Shown: positions 36,346 through 48,990 of the stretch, one piece after another | Position numbering within the stretch: the first letter of the stretch is position 1 | Layout of the letters: each line of letters begins with the position of its first letter | Assembly (NCBI GenBank): GCA_018389105.1 | Contig: JACATO010001007.1 | Span: forward strand, 166,501-230,500 | Direction: 5' to 3' | Origin: Nautilus pompilius | Taxonomy: Eukaryota; Mollusca; Cephalopoda; Nautilida; Nautilidae | Length of the DNA stretch: 64,000 nucleotides | Translations under genes and position numbers: made by a program | The notes under the pieces: generated by a model | What the model was told of the DNA's origin: nothing | What the model saw: only the letters and a program-made list of their open reading frames with translations | Databases searched by the model: none

Positions 36346-38149
36346 GTACGCTTGTTTTCTCTCGACATTTGAAACTTATTACTATTTATGCAACTGATGT
36401 TGCGCTCCGAACAGTACATAGCATGACTCTTTGCCTCTGGTTTGTTACTAACAAACTTTAGTAGTGTATAACTTCACCTCACTTCTAATTCCTTCATCAA
36501 AATTGTTGTTATTACTTTATGGTCGATCTTTTTTTTTTTCTTTCGTTTAACCTGGTATGGAGATACAGTAAAAGTAACGAAAGGGTGATATTACTTCTAC
36601 GCCTTACTGTAATTTAGATTTATCCTGCATTGTGGAAGACCTGTAATCTTATTAATGGCCCTCTCACACTGATAGTTTATCGACTTATTTCTTTGCATAT
36701 CCAACGAGTTGCTTCTGACCGGTACGGCTAGGTCGCCTTCGGGGGCGAACGATGACAAGCTGCGAGACGAGACCGATCGGGCAGGCATATAGATCGTGTT
36801 CCCGGACCAGATAGCACTACTGTCTTTCCACTCTCTGACGAAATGCCCAGGGGACACACGCAGAGCAACAGCCCGCCAAGGCCTTCAAAACTTTGTTGTT
36901 TGTGTCCGGAGAAAAAACCAGTCTGTAATGTCACGAGTCGAGTTTAATTGATAGCGATAGTCTCAGCGATTTTAAAGGTAATCAATGATCAGTGATCGCA
37001 TAAAAGTAAATAAATAAAAAATAAGTAATTTGAAATTCCATTTTCGTGACACAAAACTGTTTTGATTTTTTTTTTCCATATACGTATATTATTTTTACAA
37101 AGCGGTAAACAAATGAATTATATTTATCCGCAAGAAACATTAAGTAATTCAAGAATATATGAGCGACATGTTTCTTTAGGGTTCTATGGAAAAACAGAAA
37201 TACTATGTGCCTAGATGTTTGTGTCATTTTTGTATCTGTTCGTGAAGTACGATGTGGTACAGGGTGGATAATAAGAACAATTTTAATCTGTTTGGAATTA
37301 GTAAACACCGAACAGCTAATCTATGGTGAATGCACGATAACTCTTCAGTATGTGACGAATATAGGGGGTTTCAACGGCAAAGATACCGATAATTAGACTG
37401 TATTCCGTAATTCCTGCAATCCTTCGGCCCAAGCAAACGAGTAATCATATTTTATTAGTAGCATCAGAATATTCAAGTTTCTATAAATTAGAAAAATAAC
37501 AAAAAAGTAAAAAGAAAATCATGAAGTTATTTTTAAAATATTTTTTGTCAAAAACTAAGGCTTCGTGGTACAATAGGTTGGTTGTTTTCCTACCGTAATT
37601 GAAAACTTGTATTGTTTCCGTTTGTGCCAGAGAGAGTCAGCCCCTAATCAGTAAGACTTTTCTAAATGCCATTGGAATTTATAGCAGCTGATCGATTTTA
37701 ACATCGCTTGTTTTGATATCGTTTAGAGTCAATAAATAAATGATACACCGAAAACCCAAAGCCCCAATGAATCTGGTACTTTCCGTGTTTAGATGTAAAG
37801 AGACATACTATCTCCACCGTCTTGGTGCCTTTTGAGGCTCAAGGATAAACCGACAGACACATAAAACGACAATGTAATCTCCTTTGAGGAAATATGTTCT
37901 TGTGTGACCCTTTAATGATGAACAGCGATAGGAACAGATGAATTAATTAATAACTTTTCTTGTCCAAACTCACGCTTTAAAAAACTCTGAAAGTAATCGT
38001 TTTTGCTAATGTTTTCCTGTTATCGGGGATAACATAATAATTTTTCTCTGATTTAAAGGACAACTGTCGCGACTTCGCCCTTATGAATAAACACATCTAA
38101 ATAAAGTTAGGCATTTATGTACTAGAGAGCTTTATAAAACATTAATACA
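36346..38149. other. Spacer with a GC-richer island
   Basis: A GC-richer island at about 36690-36930 carries overlapping minus-strand ORFs (36934-36597) with a Ser/Arg-rich composition. No splice sites or family match support them, so the island could be regulatory or a decayed exon. The rest is AT-rich. Confidence 0.35.
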
Positions 38150-38600
38150 TTTATGATACCCCGGTGTATTGCCTTGGTAACGTAGTTGGACCAAGGAGGG
38201 AGAATATATTTCCAATAAGATGGAGCTGACTTGACGGTTTGGCAAATTACTTTTTGTGATGAAATGTCAAATTGCATATGCAGGAGCGAAATTACGTGTG
38301 TTTTCTCAATTAGATTATCAGCGGGGATTACCGGAACTTCCCAACCTTCGTGGCTGTTACTCTGACCTGTAAATTACTGATGTTTCCCCTGCAAACTGCA
38401 AATTAGCACTTCTGTAGCCCTATCATGTTAGGAGAAAAGCCAAATTAAGGCTGTTAATAGTATTCATGAAGGGAGGCTAAATTAGCACTTCGTTTTGAGA
38501 AGTGATCAGTACGTGGAGGATCGGATTTCCCTGTCTGTTCTAGCGGTGCCACCCAACACCGGAGGTCCGCGCACGCACCGATAGCGAACGGAGACGTTGT
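38150..38600. promoter_or_regulatory. Candidate conserved non-coding / enhancer block
   Basis: Non-coding block of more balanced composition with a dense set of factor-like sites. ATTGCC-TT-GGTAAC (38168-38181) fits an RFX X-box. TGCATATGCA (38273-38282) is a POU/octamer-like palindrome. AAATTAGCACTTC occurs twice (38400-38412 and 38479-38491), and several ATTA cores are present. Site identity is by consensus only; enhancer function is inference. Confidence 0.35.
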
Positions 38601-39059
38601 TACATGATGTTTCCTGCTTATTGCAGTAAGGGTCTTCGCTTGTTGTTCTAGCTGTATAAAATTAATTTACTAGATTACGCTAATAATAAAACCCGAACGA
38701 AATCTCGCATGCTGCTTGTGTAGAAAACTCGCGATTTCAGAAGACCCCCCCTTTTTTTAAAAAATTAATTTAGAAAGTTAATTTGTGACGCAAACCAAAT
38801 CAGTCGGGCAGCCGGAGTTACTGAGAGGGCGCCGTCAGCGGGTAAGCAGACCTGAAGCCTTTCGCCTGAGAACCGACGACGTTTTTGTTCGTTAAAATAG
38901 ACGACGACACTAAAATATAATATAAAATTCAAGAAATGAATAAGCAGTTCTTCGTTCTGTCCGCGAATAGAGTAAAATGGCGAATTGAGATTAATATTAC
39001 CATCAGACATTCGCAATAGTTCACTGAGTGCTTTTAAATGCGGACAGACCTCGATCGCT

Positions 39060-39640
39060 GATACACGAGGTCATTATATATATATAAAGTAGCGTGAACT
39101 GGCGCAACCAGTGAAGGCGACTTTGGTGACTAGTTTTCGCATGAATCTGTAGTTTGTCCTTCAGATTTTACGGTGTTCTGCTAGGAAAAGCGAGTGCAGA
39201 AACTCTCAGAAATACTTAAAGTTTCTATCCACGCGCGAAGCCTTTGGTCAGGCTGCATGCTGACAATCCTTGAAACGCTATACAAAGAATGAAGTTATGA
39301 AAAATCAGCAACGGTATGCCGAGATTATTAGACGAGAAGGAAGCGGATGTAGCAGTGGAAATGCCTAAGGCTTCGCTGTAGCAACGACACCATTCTTTTT
39401 TCTTTTGCGATCACTCCTTTCATAAGAGTGGGATGCGTTGCACCGTCGTTATGCGCATTCTGGCCCAGTGCGTCCGTCTTCAGCATTCAACGACCGAATA
39501 TACCGATGAAGTGGACTAGCAGGACAGATCAAGCAGCGTGTCACAAATGCCAGCTAGTGGTCATAGAGTCTGAACCAGAATCTGCTCGATTGCAGGTCGC
39601 AGCGGTATATAGTATGTTTTTAAGCGGCGTCAGAGAGAGA
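39060..39640 (+). other. GC-richer segment with a TATA-like box, no gene assigned
   Basis: A TATATATATATAAAG stretch (about 39075-39089) is followed by sequence of raised GC and CpG up to 39640. The ORF at 39428-39715 runs into the GA-rich minisatellite and has no recognisable domain. It could be a promoter with a non-coding first exon, but nothing proves transcription. Confidence 0.25.
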
Positions 39641-39814
39641 GATGGCATCAATGCAGAGGGAGATGACGTCAGTATAGAGAGAGTGATAACGTCAGTACAG
39701 AGAGATATGACGTAAGTACAGAGAGATGACGTCATACAGAGAGAGTGAGATAAAAAAGTTAATACAGAGAGAAGACGTCTGTACAGAGAGAGGGAGGGAG
39801 AGAGAGAGAGAGAG
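39624..39814 (+). repeat. GA-rich minisatellite carrying CRE motifs, locus 1
   Basis: About eight imperfect units of 17-29 bp of the form GACGTCAGTACAGAGAGAT. Full TGACGTCA palindromes are at 39664-39671 and 39727-39734, with near-matches (AACGTCAG, GACGTAAG, GACGTCTG) in other units. The array ends in plain (GA)n. The same unit recurs at 42020-42095. Confidence 0.85.
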
Positions 39815-41933
39815 CAATATAGCTTATTTTTGACCACCGAAAAACGTTGGTTCTAAAATCACCAAGAAAAGCTAATATTGGCGCCCTTAGCATTTCTTAA
39901 CTTGACACTAAAGACTGATATCTTATAATTAATCACAATACTTTTTGTTTGAGGTAATCAGGAATATTTGCATAGTTGTAAACAAACAATAGAAACAGCA
40001 ATATAAAATAAAAGGATTCTCCCTGTGAATTTAGAAATGCTCAGTGAAAGAAACTTTAAAAATTATTACTGTTGCCTGTCAGATAATCTAAAGCTTCAGA
40101 ACTGTACTGAGGGACCATTCATTATGAAAACTGACGGAATAAAGGTAGAACTTAGTCAGTGAAAATAATCTTGCAAGGTTAAGCTATAATAATGTGCTTC
40201 AAAATACCAACCAAACCGCTTAGAGATATAAGTAAAACATGAGCACCAATCAATTTGTATGCCTAATTCTATGGCCGAAAGAATCTTGTGCCAAATTCCA
40301 TACTTCTACATTATTGGTTGGTTCCTTTGTATCGATATCCTTTGTCTAGGTTGCAAAAATCTGTTAACTACAACGTTGTTTAGTGTACAATTAATCTTCT
40401 ATACATTAATTTACTGAATCATTGCATGATGTATAATTGTAAAATTTACAGAATATTATAAATAACTTCTTAAATCAAAATAAATTACAGTATTATTTTT
40501 TTGGTTATTTTAACAATTGTGTATTTAATTTTTAACAAATAAAAATCATCTCTTAAATGCTACTTTTAAATATTTTTTTAAAATTTCTCCAATCATTCAA
40601 AATACAACGTATATACAGATAACAAGGATATTCGAGAAATAGTACCCTTTAAAAATAAAACAACCTAATTTACTAAACCAAGAATAAATAGTAAGGATAA
40701 AAATAAGAAAGATACTGTGTCGAAAAGACGAAAGCCAGAAATATAAAATGACGGATCACTACATATACCAAATTTTAAAATATACAAAATCATTCACTAT
40801 TGCATTGAAATATTGATCCGTCATAACCTCAAATTACAATAAATGAGATCTCTTAAATGAAAATTTTTTTTTCAAAAAAATTAAAATACACAGAACTTCC
40901 ACGTATTTCTTAGATAGAAATTAGGACTAGATTTAGAAAATAATACATTTTTGTGGAATCTACTGTTATCAACCAAAGAAGTAGCCAGACCCTTTACACG
41001 CGTTGTAAACCGTAGTGCTGTAATTTTACAGCCCTTTTAACTATAAAATAACAGCACTACTCTACACGATTCCAGTATATAAAGTTGGTTGTCGTTAATC
41101 TTTGCTAAAGGTAAAGTTGTTTCTGCACAAGATAAAGCTCACACATCAGCTACGACCTGAACTAGTTGTTGCAAATTAACTGTGCGCACCTTTTCTCAGA
41201 TTGTAAAATGGTTACCGGAAGCGTCTACAGCAGACACGTGCACTGTAATGATATGGTCGGAGTCCGTTAAGAAAGCAACCGAGATGTTTTCTGAAATTGT
41301 AGGATTTCTTGGCTCATTAATTTAGCGATGAGTGCTTGGGAAGCGGTAGAGAATTATAGGAAACTTCATTCCAGGTACGCAGGTAGAAAGACGGGATTTG
41401 TTAACAGGAATCACATGAAAGGGTACTAAATTTGATGTGATTTTAGAAAGTATTTGAAAAGCAGATGCTGTTCAGTTGTCTAATTCATTTCATTTTAACG
41501 TCCATTAGATGCGCCTTTAAGTTACTTGCCGGAATTACATGCTTGTATTGAGCAGTCAAAAGTTGATGACTGGGATACAACATTCAGTCAATGAGGAGAG
41601 AGAAAGAAGTAAATTATATAACTTAAAAATTACTCAAGCCCATATGGAAACATGGTTAGATAAATCAAACAACATAGAAAAGTGTAATTCAGAAAATATA
41701 AATCTTCATAATGTCATTCAGCATGGATTTCCATATATAACTAGATTCTTTAAACAATGCAAGAAATGAAACAATATATCTTCACTGCTTATTTACGCTG
41801 TTTTACACTTAATTGCATCGCCTGTGTTTATTGATTTTGTTATTTCTTATAGTTCCATTTTTTAATTACTGATTTTGGTATTTCTATATATTAAAGAAAT
41901 CTATCATTTTTGTGTTGTCCTCATACGTTAGGG

Positions 41934-41936
<3 letters not shown>
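39815..41936. other. AT-rich spacer with one hairpin
   Basis: No gene recognised; the ORF 41539-41769 has no motif. A hairpin with 17-bp arms (one mismatch) is at 41012-41028 and 41044-41060 (GTAGTGCTGT against ACAGCACTAC), with a 15-nt loop. Confidence 0.45.
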
Positions 41937-42028
<92 letters not shown>

Positions 42029-42099
42029 TGACGTCATATACAGAGAAAGGGAGATAACGTTAGTATAGAGAGAAGACGTCAGTACAGAGAGATGGAGAG

Positions 42100-42159
<60 letters not shown>
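41937..42159 (+). repeat. (GA)n tract with embedded CRE minisatellite, locus 2
   Basis: Two long GA tracts (41937-42028 and about 42098-42159) flank three units related to locus 1, including TGACGTCA at 42029-42036, GATAACGTTAGTATAGAGAG and GACGTCAGTACAGAGAGAT. The Ser/Leu-only minus-strand ORF across it is an artefact of the repeat. Confidence 0.9.
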
Positions 42160-42161
<2 letters not shown>

Positions 42162-43710
42162 GGCATTATTAGTAGACTTTTGAAATAACTAATATAGTCG
42201 CATGAGAGCGAGGAACATTTTTCGTTTTCTCTCTGAGACTGCATCTAAAGTTAGCGGCGATGATAAAAGTTTTCTGATAATACGCAAGGTGAGAAGTTAG
42301 GAAAACAGAAGCAGATGGGCCAAAATTGAGGGTTTACCGAGCCTGTCTCTCAAATTAGTATTTAAACAAATTACTTGTCACAAACGAAATTAAAGTGACC
42401 GCTGATGAACTATGGAGAGATTTCAATGGCATTGTAGCAAGAATGAACGGTTCAGCTTGTCTTACGCATATATATATAATGAATGTAGAGATATATATTG
42501 GTAAGACAAGCGTAATGCATAGCTGAATTGTTTTAATGTAAAAATGTCGTGTTCATGTATTAATCACCTGAACATTTCTCAGCGAAGATCCCGAATGCGA
42601 GACTGCACTATATACTTCTGAAAAAATTCCAGTATTTTGGTATTATCTGTTTTCGAAGCAAACAACCGTTTCAGGCAATACGTCGCTGCCAGGTTCCCTC
42701 GTTACTTTGAAAGATTTGGTAAATGGAAAAGCAATTTGAATCAGTTAATGATATACCGACACGTTAGCTAACCAGTTCAAATAAAACGATCAACCACATT
42801 TAAAAAAAAGAAACAAATATAATATGAAAATTTATTAGACTGTCCAGTGCGATTTTTAGAATCCACAATGGAGACTAGCTGTCGATAAAAGCTAATATAA
42901 CTGCTTTAATGATATCTAGCCATGCACTATCTAAACTATCTGAAATCCCTATTGAAGAACTCTGAAGTTTGCCGGTATCTGGCTGACTATCTACGAGTTA
43001 AAAATATATGCCAAGGTATTATTTTATTTAGAGGCTCGGTGCTTTAGTTAGGCTAAAAAAGTAAAATCTTCGCATAAACGTACAGAATTCAAATAATTTA
43101 AAAGATATCAAAGATGTAATATAATTGTAGTAAAACTACGCATTTCTCACTCGATACAGATCATTCAACACTTTGCTAATACTTATTTGTAAAAGAATAT
43201 GCAATATGTATTTATTTCTAAATCTTGGTTTAAAAATAAAAACGTAACTTTAAACTGTTGTGCAATAAACTAAACAAAAATAATAATGAAAAGTAATATT
43301 TTTTTAATTACACTTGCGTGAAACTTCCATCAAATTATTATTTTATTATTTTTTTATCAAAATTTACATTTCTTCTTGTATTTAAATCTATGTGCAAAAT
43401 AGATTTTCAAAGTTAAAACTTATTGACTGTGTATTGTAACCCTTCGCAGAACATCAGATAACTTCCAGATTGGCGTACGAAAAATAGATAGCTTCTGTTA
43501 TTTCCTGATTATTTAGGATGAAAATAAGATGCGATGATAAATCTCATTTAGATTCCTTACTTTAAACGAACAGTTATTAGTTTATAACTTAGTTTCTCTT
43601 GTAGATGATCCTTAAATGGAATATATCGTCCTGTCTAACAAGTCTAGCGATGTGCCACATTATTCAAGTTTGGACCCAGTACTTGAATTATATAGCTTTG
43701 GGTCAATTTA

Positions 43711-43749
<39 letters not shown>

Positions 43750-44434
43750 GTGATAATACTGAAAAGATACAAATAATTTTCAGGTAAATATGTATGCCGT
43801 ATCAGATTGGTCGGTTAAGTTGATAATAGAATTTATTGCTTAAAAATATAAAATTATAAAGACGAGATTGTGATAATTATAATCATCGCTATAATGGAGA
43901 CACTGAACTGAAAAAATCTAATTTCAATAAAAGATTTAGACTTGATTTTTACTCACCAAAATAATGTTAGAAGTAATTTTACCAGAATTAGCACAAAAAC
44001 TATGGACATTTTAGTTTTCTGTATAAATTATTGGCTTGCCAACGCCTTGAACATGCTGTGCAGACGTGGGTTTCTTAGTTGACAAAAGTTAATAATTTGA
44101 TAGAGACATTTACTAGAATGTTTCTGGGTCTTAGCCTCTAGAATACTTTAAAAGATTAAAAATATTAAATTTGCCAAGTTTAAATTCTAGACGTTTAATA
44201 AGAAACCTAGTGAAAATGCTCAGCAAAAGTTTGGACAGTCAACATAATCTGACTACCTAAATTTACTAATATAAAGTTAACATGATTGCAATTTAACTAA
44301 GATTCCATCACTATTAGATATCAAAAAATATCTATTAGTGATAAAATTGTTAATGAATGGGATAAATTTTGGAAAAGTGCAGGTAATAATGATAGCAATA
44401 AAATTAAGAATCACATTGCCATTTTTCTTCCCAG
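42160..44434. other. AT-rich spacer
   Basis: No gene recognised. It contains an inverted repeat GCTTGTCTTAC / GTAAGACAAGC (42455-42465 and 42501-42511) around an AT-rich loop, and an A9(TA)n microsatellite at 43710-43747. Confidence 0.45.
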
Positions 44435-44489
44435 GTGGCCCTTGCATAAGTCATGATGGGTCTCGACCGACGCTTTGTCTTGAATCTAG
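44435..44489 (+). other. Candidate 55-nt exon
   Basis: A strong acceptor (TTGCCATTTTTCTTCCCAG, ending 44434) and a strong donor (AATCTAG then GTAAGC, intron from 44490) bracket 55 nt of GC-rich sequence in AT-rich surroundings. One frame is open (third base first: GPCISHDGSRPTLCLES). It could be a small coding exon or an exon of a non-coding RNA. Confidence 0.3.
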
Positions 44490-47365
44490 GTAAGCGAGAC
44501 TAAACTTATTTAAGCCTATGAAACAATACAGTTTTGATTTAGATCATAGGAATATATTTACTGTATCGAGGTTGTACATTTACCACATTATCATGAAATC
44601 TGCTAAATAAATTCATAGTAATATGATTTCGGGTCATAATTTCCGAAGAACAGACATCAGCCTCGATTTATGCTGTACTATAATGCTAAAGATTATTTTA
44701 TAGCTTCCAATCATTCGAAGACTGATTGAGTAGAGCTAAGATTTAATACATTTCACAACGGAAAATAATTATTTAAAACTCAGTCATTTATTTAGCAAAC
44801 GTAGATTTTTATAAACCGATTTTAAAAGGTTAAAAGTGCTTCGGAAACATTGTAAATCTGTATCGAACTGTCTATATTCCTATTAGCCTAACTTCAATTT
44901 TCCACGGTTCTCCGATCAGCTACTACGAAGTTACATACAGCCATGGCCAAAAGCTAATGCATCACTGTAGAAATAACAATCACAAACTATCTTAAAATCA
45001 GGCTCATAGCCTGACACTGTAACCCATGACTACTTCTGATTGAGTAAAACTTATCATCATGCTTATAAGATCTTTATTGGAAACCATGTACTTGCATGTT
45101 AGATGTCAAATTGCCGCATTTTTCAATTTTGATTATTTTGCCATTATGTACATAGAAAACTACAAAATCGTATTATCCATCTGAATACGTTAACGTAACA
45201 TTATCATAAAAATTCAGCAGATTCATTAATTCGACTTTATCGAGCAAAATTAGAAAATTCTTAGTTGATGAAAATTGTTTACCCATAGCTGCGGGCAACA
45301 AAAAGCTTTTTTAAACATACGCACAATATTAATAATACTTAATCAATAATCTAATGTATCAAAACGCGTTTGAGCCCATCCTGTCGAGGTTTCATTTTGT
45401 TTCCCATTATTTGTGCTTTTGTTTATATTTTCAAAATGCTCAATATAAAATTTCTTTACTTTACTATCATTTACCTGAATTATAAATCGGTTTTATTGCA
45501 AGCATCTTTATCAGAAAGTATCGAGTAAAAGAATTAGCATCATACACTGTACTAAAGGGTATTCAAGCTAAAGTTAACAATAGTAAAATGAGATATTATT
45601 TGACCAATTTCTTTGATCACTAGACATATAATACGTGGCTTATCTTCTTTATCATATATATATATAATGGATCCATTTGTTTCTTTTACATAATACAAAC
45701 GGGAGAACAGAATAAAAGTAAAGATGCTGATCAGTGTAACGTGAATTATCAGAAATTAAAAGTAACATTGTGCTTTTCCTTTTATGGTGTTTGCTGTTTG
45801 TTACGCATTTAATATGTTCATTTACGTTCAGATATTACAAGAACAGACGACGACACAGTCTGTAGGTATGGTCTCCAGCTTTACTGTTTATAAGAGTTTG
45901 TGGACTGTTTTGTTGTTTTTACCGTCAAATATGTTGTCAACTACGGTACTCGGATAAGCCAGACGTGACGACAATACCAGGAGGCGCTCAGTAGGCATGT
46001 ACGCAGACGACAAGCAGACTCTCAGAAATACAAGCTGCTCCACGTACATGTATAAAATCTTTTTAAAGAATAATATTTTTGAAAATATTGAATTTCTAAA
46101 CGGTTTGCAAAGCATCTTTTGCTAAGTTACTTTAAACCTTTCACTCTTATTGTTTAATTTATTTGTTAATACTTATGAACCATAATTTCGCAGATGATGT
46201 ATATATCTATTTATTTATTGGCCTATACTGTTCACACTGTTTTGCTTCTTAATCATTTATTAGTGTCTCATGTTTATATATAAACTTTCTTCTTGGATTG
46301 AATTACGTCTTAAGGAAGTTATATTTTGCCCATTTATATCAGTCAGATAAATAATGTTCCAAACTAACGTTATTATAGTACAACGAAAATAATTTTATTT
46401 TACATATGTATTCTTTTAATTAGTTGCTAATTACTTTTCTGAGACGCAAATTGTTCCAAAGATAATCAAACAGCCCTGCGTCGTATTATCGCCGGTTACA
46501 ATAAAGGTTCTAATTAAATTTATACACATTTATATAAAATGTATTTGAATGTTTATATAAACAAATATTTCCAAACGTTATTAAAAATATAAAAGCACTT
46601 TTATATTTGCATTTTCATCACTTCATAATAATTAATTCATAATATGTAAAAAAGAATACAAAGAGCAATTTTTTTTACATTTTAATTCTGTATATAATGG
46701 GTCTTTGCAAATATAATCCCTCCGGATATAAAATTTTAATTAATGCCGCCTTCTAAAGTAGTTAGCTGCACATGAATCTCCTTTATGCCGTGGCAAAAAT
46801 ATTGGCCGCCATTATTTATTACTATGGTAACAAACATTTTCTGCTGTAGAATCCCCCATTAATGATCAAGGTTATGTAGAATCTTTACATCAGAACAAAT
46901 TCTATTAAAAGAAAAGGAGAAAAAAATTAGATATTTTGCCGATTTAGTCGGATAAAATAATTTTAATGAAAGAAATTTTTGAAAGTAAATATAATTTTCA
47001 AATAAAATGAACAAACCTTTTTCTTGATTAACTAACGTGAAACATGAAATGTATCCGAAACTACGTTAGAACTAAGAATGCTGCAAATTATTGAAAAAAA
47101 ATTTACATCAGAATGTTTTTTGTACAGATATGCATGGCTGCGAGCAAATTAAAGGTTTAATTGGATATTTTAGTGAAAAACTCTACAGTTCACTTGAAAT
47201 ACTTAAAAAGAAATATTTCGTTAAAATATCTCGCGCGCACAGCCCACACGTGCATAAACAGTACTGCCACAATAATTCTATCACCTGCTGTTATTACACT
47301 GTGTTAATCTGTTGCAAAAACAGCAAGTAAAGGCAAGAAATAATATAATTCTTTACGTTAATACT
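44490..47365. other. AT-rich spacer with a Tc1-type end and a GC-richer island
   Basis: At 44936-44952 TA precedes CAGCCATGGCCAAAAG, which resembles the terminal repeat of Tc1-like elements; no partner end or transposase was found, so it is a solo remnant. A compact block at about 46730-46880 (GCCGTGGCAAAAATATTGG, then GCCGCCATTATTTATTAC and ATGGTAACAAAC) is more balanced in composition and looks like a conserved non-coding element. Confidence 0.35.
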
Positions 47366-48270
47366 TAGTCGAGCCACTTTTGGCAGTACCAAGAGACTCT
47401 GTCCTCTTTGGAATTGAAACACTGTGCAAGTTTTTTGTTTCACAATCTAGTCCAGGTGCCCTCATATCCGTCTAAGAGATTTCTTTTAATTTAATCACAA
47501 TGGCGGGACATGGACGGGTAACTCACAGCTGACGACCTGCTTTCACGTGTACTACTTGATCGGATTCATATCAGAGCTTTGGGTGGCATATGCCTGAAGA
47601 TTTCGAGCATCGAATTTCAGAGCTTTGTTGGAATAATAGCAAAAAAAATTTTTTAATTTAAATAGCAATATGTCCGGTAAAATTAAGAGATCTTTTGACG
47701 AGCATTAATTCTGTCGTTCCATCGTGGCAGAGTAAAGGCAATGTCATGATTCTCCCGTTTCCTCTTCTTAACACAGGCTCAACATCTTCGCTTACTCTTC
47801 TTCAGACCTAGTTGCTACTTCCAAAAGTAAACTGTTTAAATCTATAATCATCGTAGAAGAGTAGGCGCAAGAGTTTTAATTAATTCCATTAGACAGAGGA
47901 GGTTTCGTACATTTTACACGCCTTCTATGTCCATATCGATGAAGATAATTTTGGACCGCTCTTCGGAGTATTTCTGTTCCACGGGCTATTTGACGAGTAG
48001 TTCCCATTGTTGAAGATCTCTCAGGTCGCCTTTCCGCAGCAGTGGCATTGGTTTGGTAAGCTCCTGCGATAACACTGGCCAAAAATCCACGAAAAATGTC
48101 GAGATCTTTGACAGTCTCTCGTCGACTCTAGTCACACTCTCAGCTCAGCGATCTGTAGTACGACTTCAAGTAAACGGAGAAATACCGCGAGATCTACCTG
48201 TAATTGGTACATTGCACGCTGATTGTCTGACCGCCTTCACGTCCAGTATAAACAAAATCACATCTTAAAT
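47366..48270 (-). pseudogene. Decayed Tc1-like transposase (second type)
   Basis: Minus strand. From the right: a linker-like GRSRGISP (about 48190), then the ORF 48082-47876 with the second helix-turn-helix and basic tail of Tc1 transposases (EILRRAVQNYLHRYGHRRRV, then KCTKPPLSNGIN). Far downstream, AYATQSSDMNPIK (about 47595-47557) corresponds to the SPDLNPIE-type motif with the last catalytic residue, and PKRTESLGTAKSGSTKY (about 47415-47365) to the usual C-terminus. The central part with the first two Asp residues is not recognisable. Many stops and frame changes. It differs from the copies at 1844 and 63420. Confidence 0.5.
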
Positions 48271-48885
48271 AAATTCTGGTGCCAACTCAATACGCCGTAC
48301 GTACATAATCAAATCTTAAATGAAATTATGGATGTCTTTAAATGATAATCAATGATTTAGTAGAAATAATAAGTGAAAAATTATAGAGATCGCTCAATTA
48401 TATCTCCTGGTGGAAACAGTAACTTTGCATCTATAATTTTTAAAAAAACTTGCTACTATTAAATAACAGTGCTTTTGACAGCATTGGCTATATAGACTGT
48501 TTAATTATGTATTGAAACTTTGTGAAAATGCGGAAATTTTCTTTTTATACAGAAGCATGCCATACACAGTACCAATAAAATATGGGTGTGGTTAATAATT
48601 TGTGGTGCGGCTGTTTATTTCATACAGGACAATAAAGCGCTGACGTATCGTTTGTGCCAGATCAGAAAATGTGGTCTGCGACCGCTTTCAGGTACAAAAT
48701 CTGCATGGAGGTGTCTCAGCGAAAGTGTTAACAGCGCACACTTGCAGGGATCGATTGAGAAAAGCTCACATTTATTCATTAGGGAAAAATTGTGGTGCTT
48801 TGACTTTCTCTTTAAGTCTTTGCGCTGCACAGGCGATGTAAAGCTGGGAGTCAGTAAAAGCTCTACCTATTTTGGATGGAAAAAA
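48271..48885. other. Spacer, no gene recognised
   Basis: The 106-codon plus-strand ORF at 48586-48906 has moderate GC but no recognised motif, and it runs into the SINE-like repeat that follows. Confidence 0.35.
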
Positions 48886-48890
48886 AAAAA

Positions 48891-48990
48891 GGGTCAGAAG
48901 TTGTAGCTCATTCGCCGACCTCTGGTTGTAACCATGCAGTGGTTCAGATTACACCCCGACCAGCAAAGACAAACCACCGACATATTTTGT
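48891..48990 (+). repeat. tRNA-related SINE or decayed tRNA-like sequence
   Basis: GTAGCTCATTCGCCGACC (A-box region), CTGGTTGTAACCATGCAG (anticodon-arm-like) and GGTTCAGATTACACCCCG (B-box-like, two changes from consensus) occur in the order and spacing of a tRNA. The stems are too damaged for a functional tRNA, so a SINE head or tRNA pseudogene is more likely. The right boundary is unclear. Confidence 0.45.

Noticed and set aside
36597..36934. Overlapping Ser/Arg-rich minus-strand ORFs as a host exon
   Set aside because: Composition is suggestive, but no matching splice sites or family were found; kept only as a GC-richer island.
41921..42244. 107-codon Ser/Leu-rich ORF on the minus strand
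   Set aside because: It is a reading of the (GA)n repeat.
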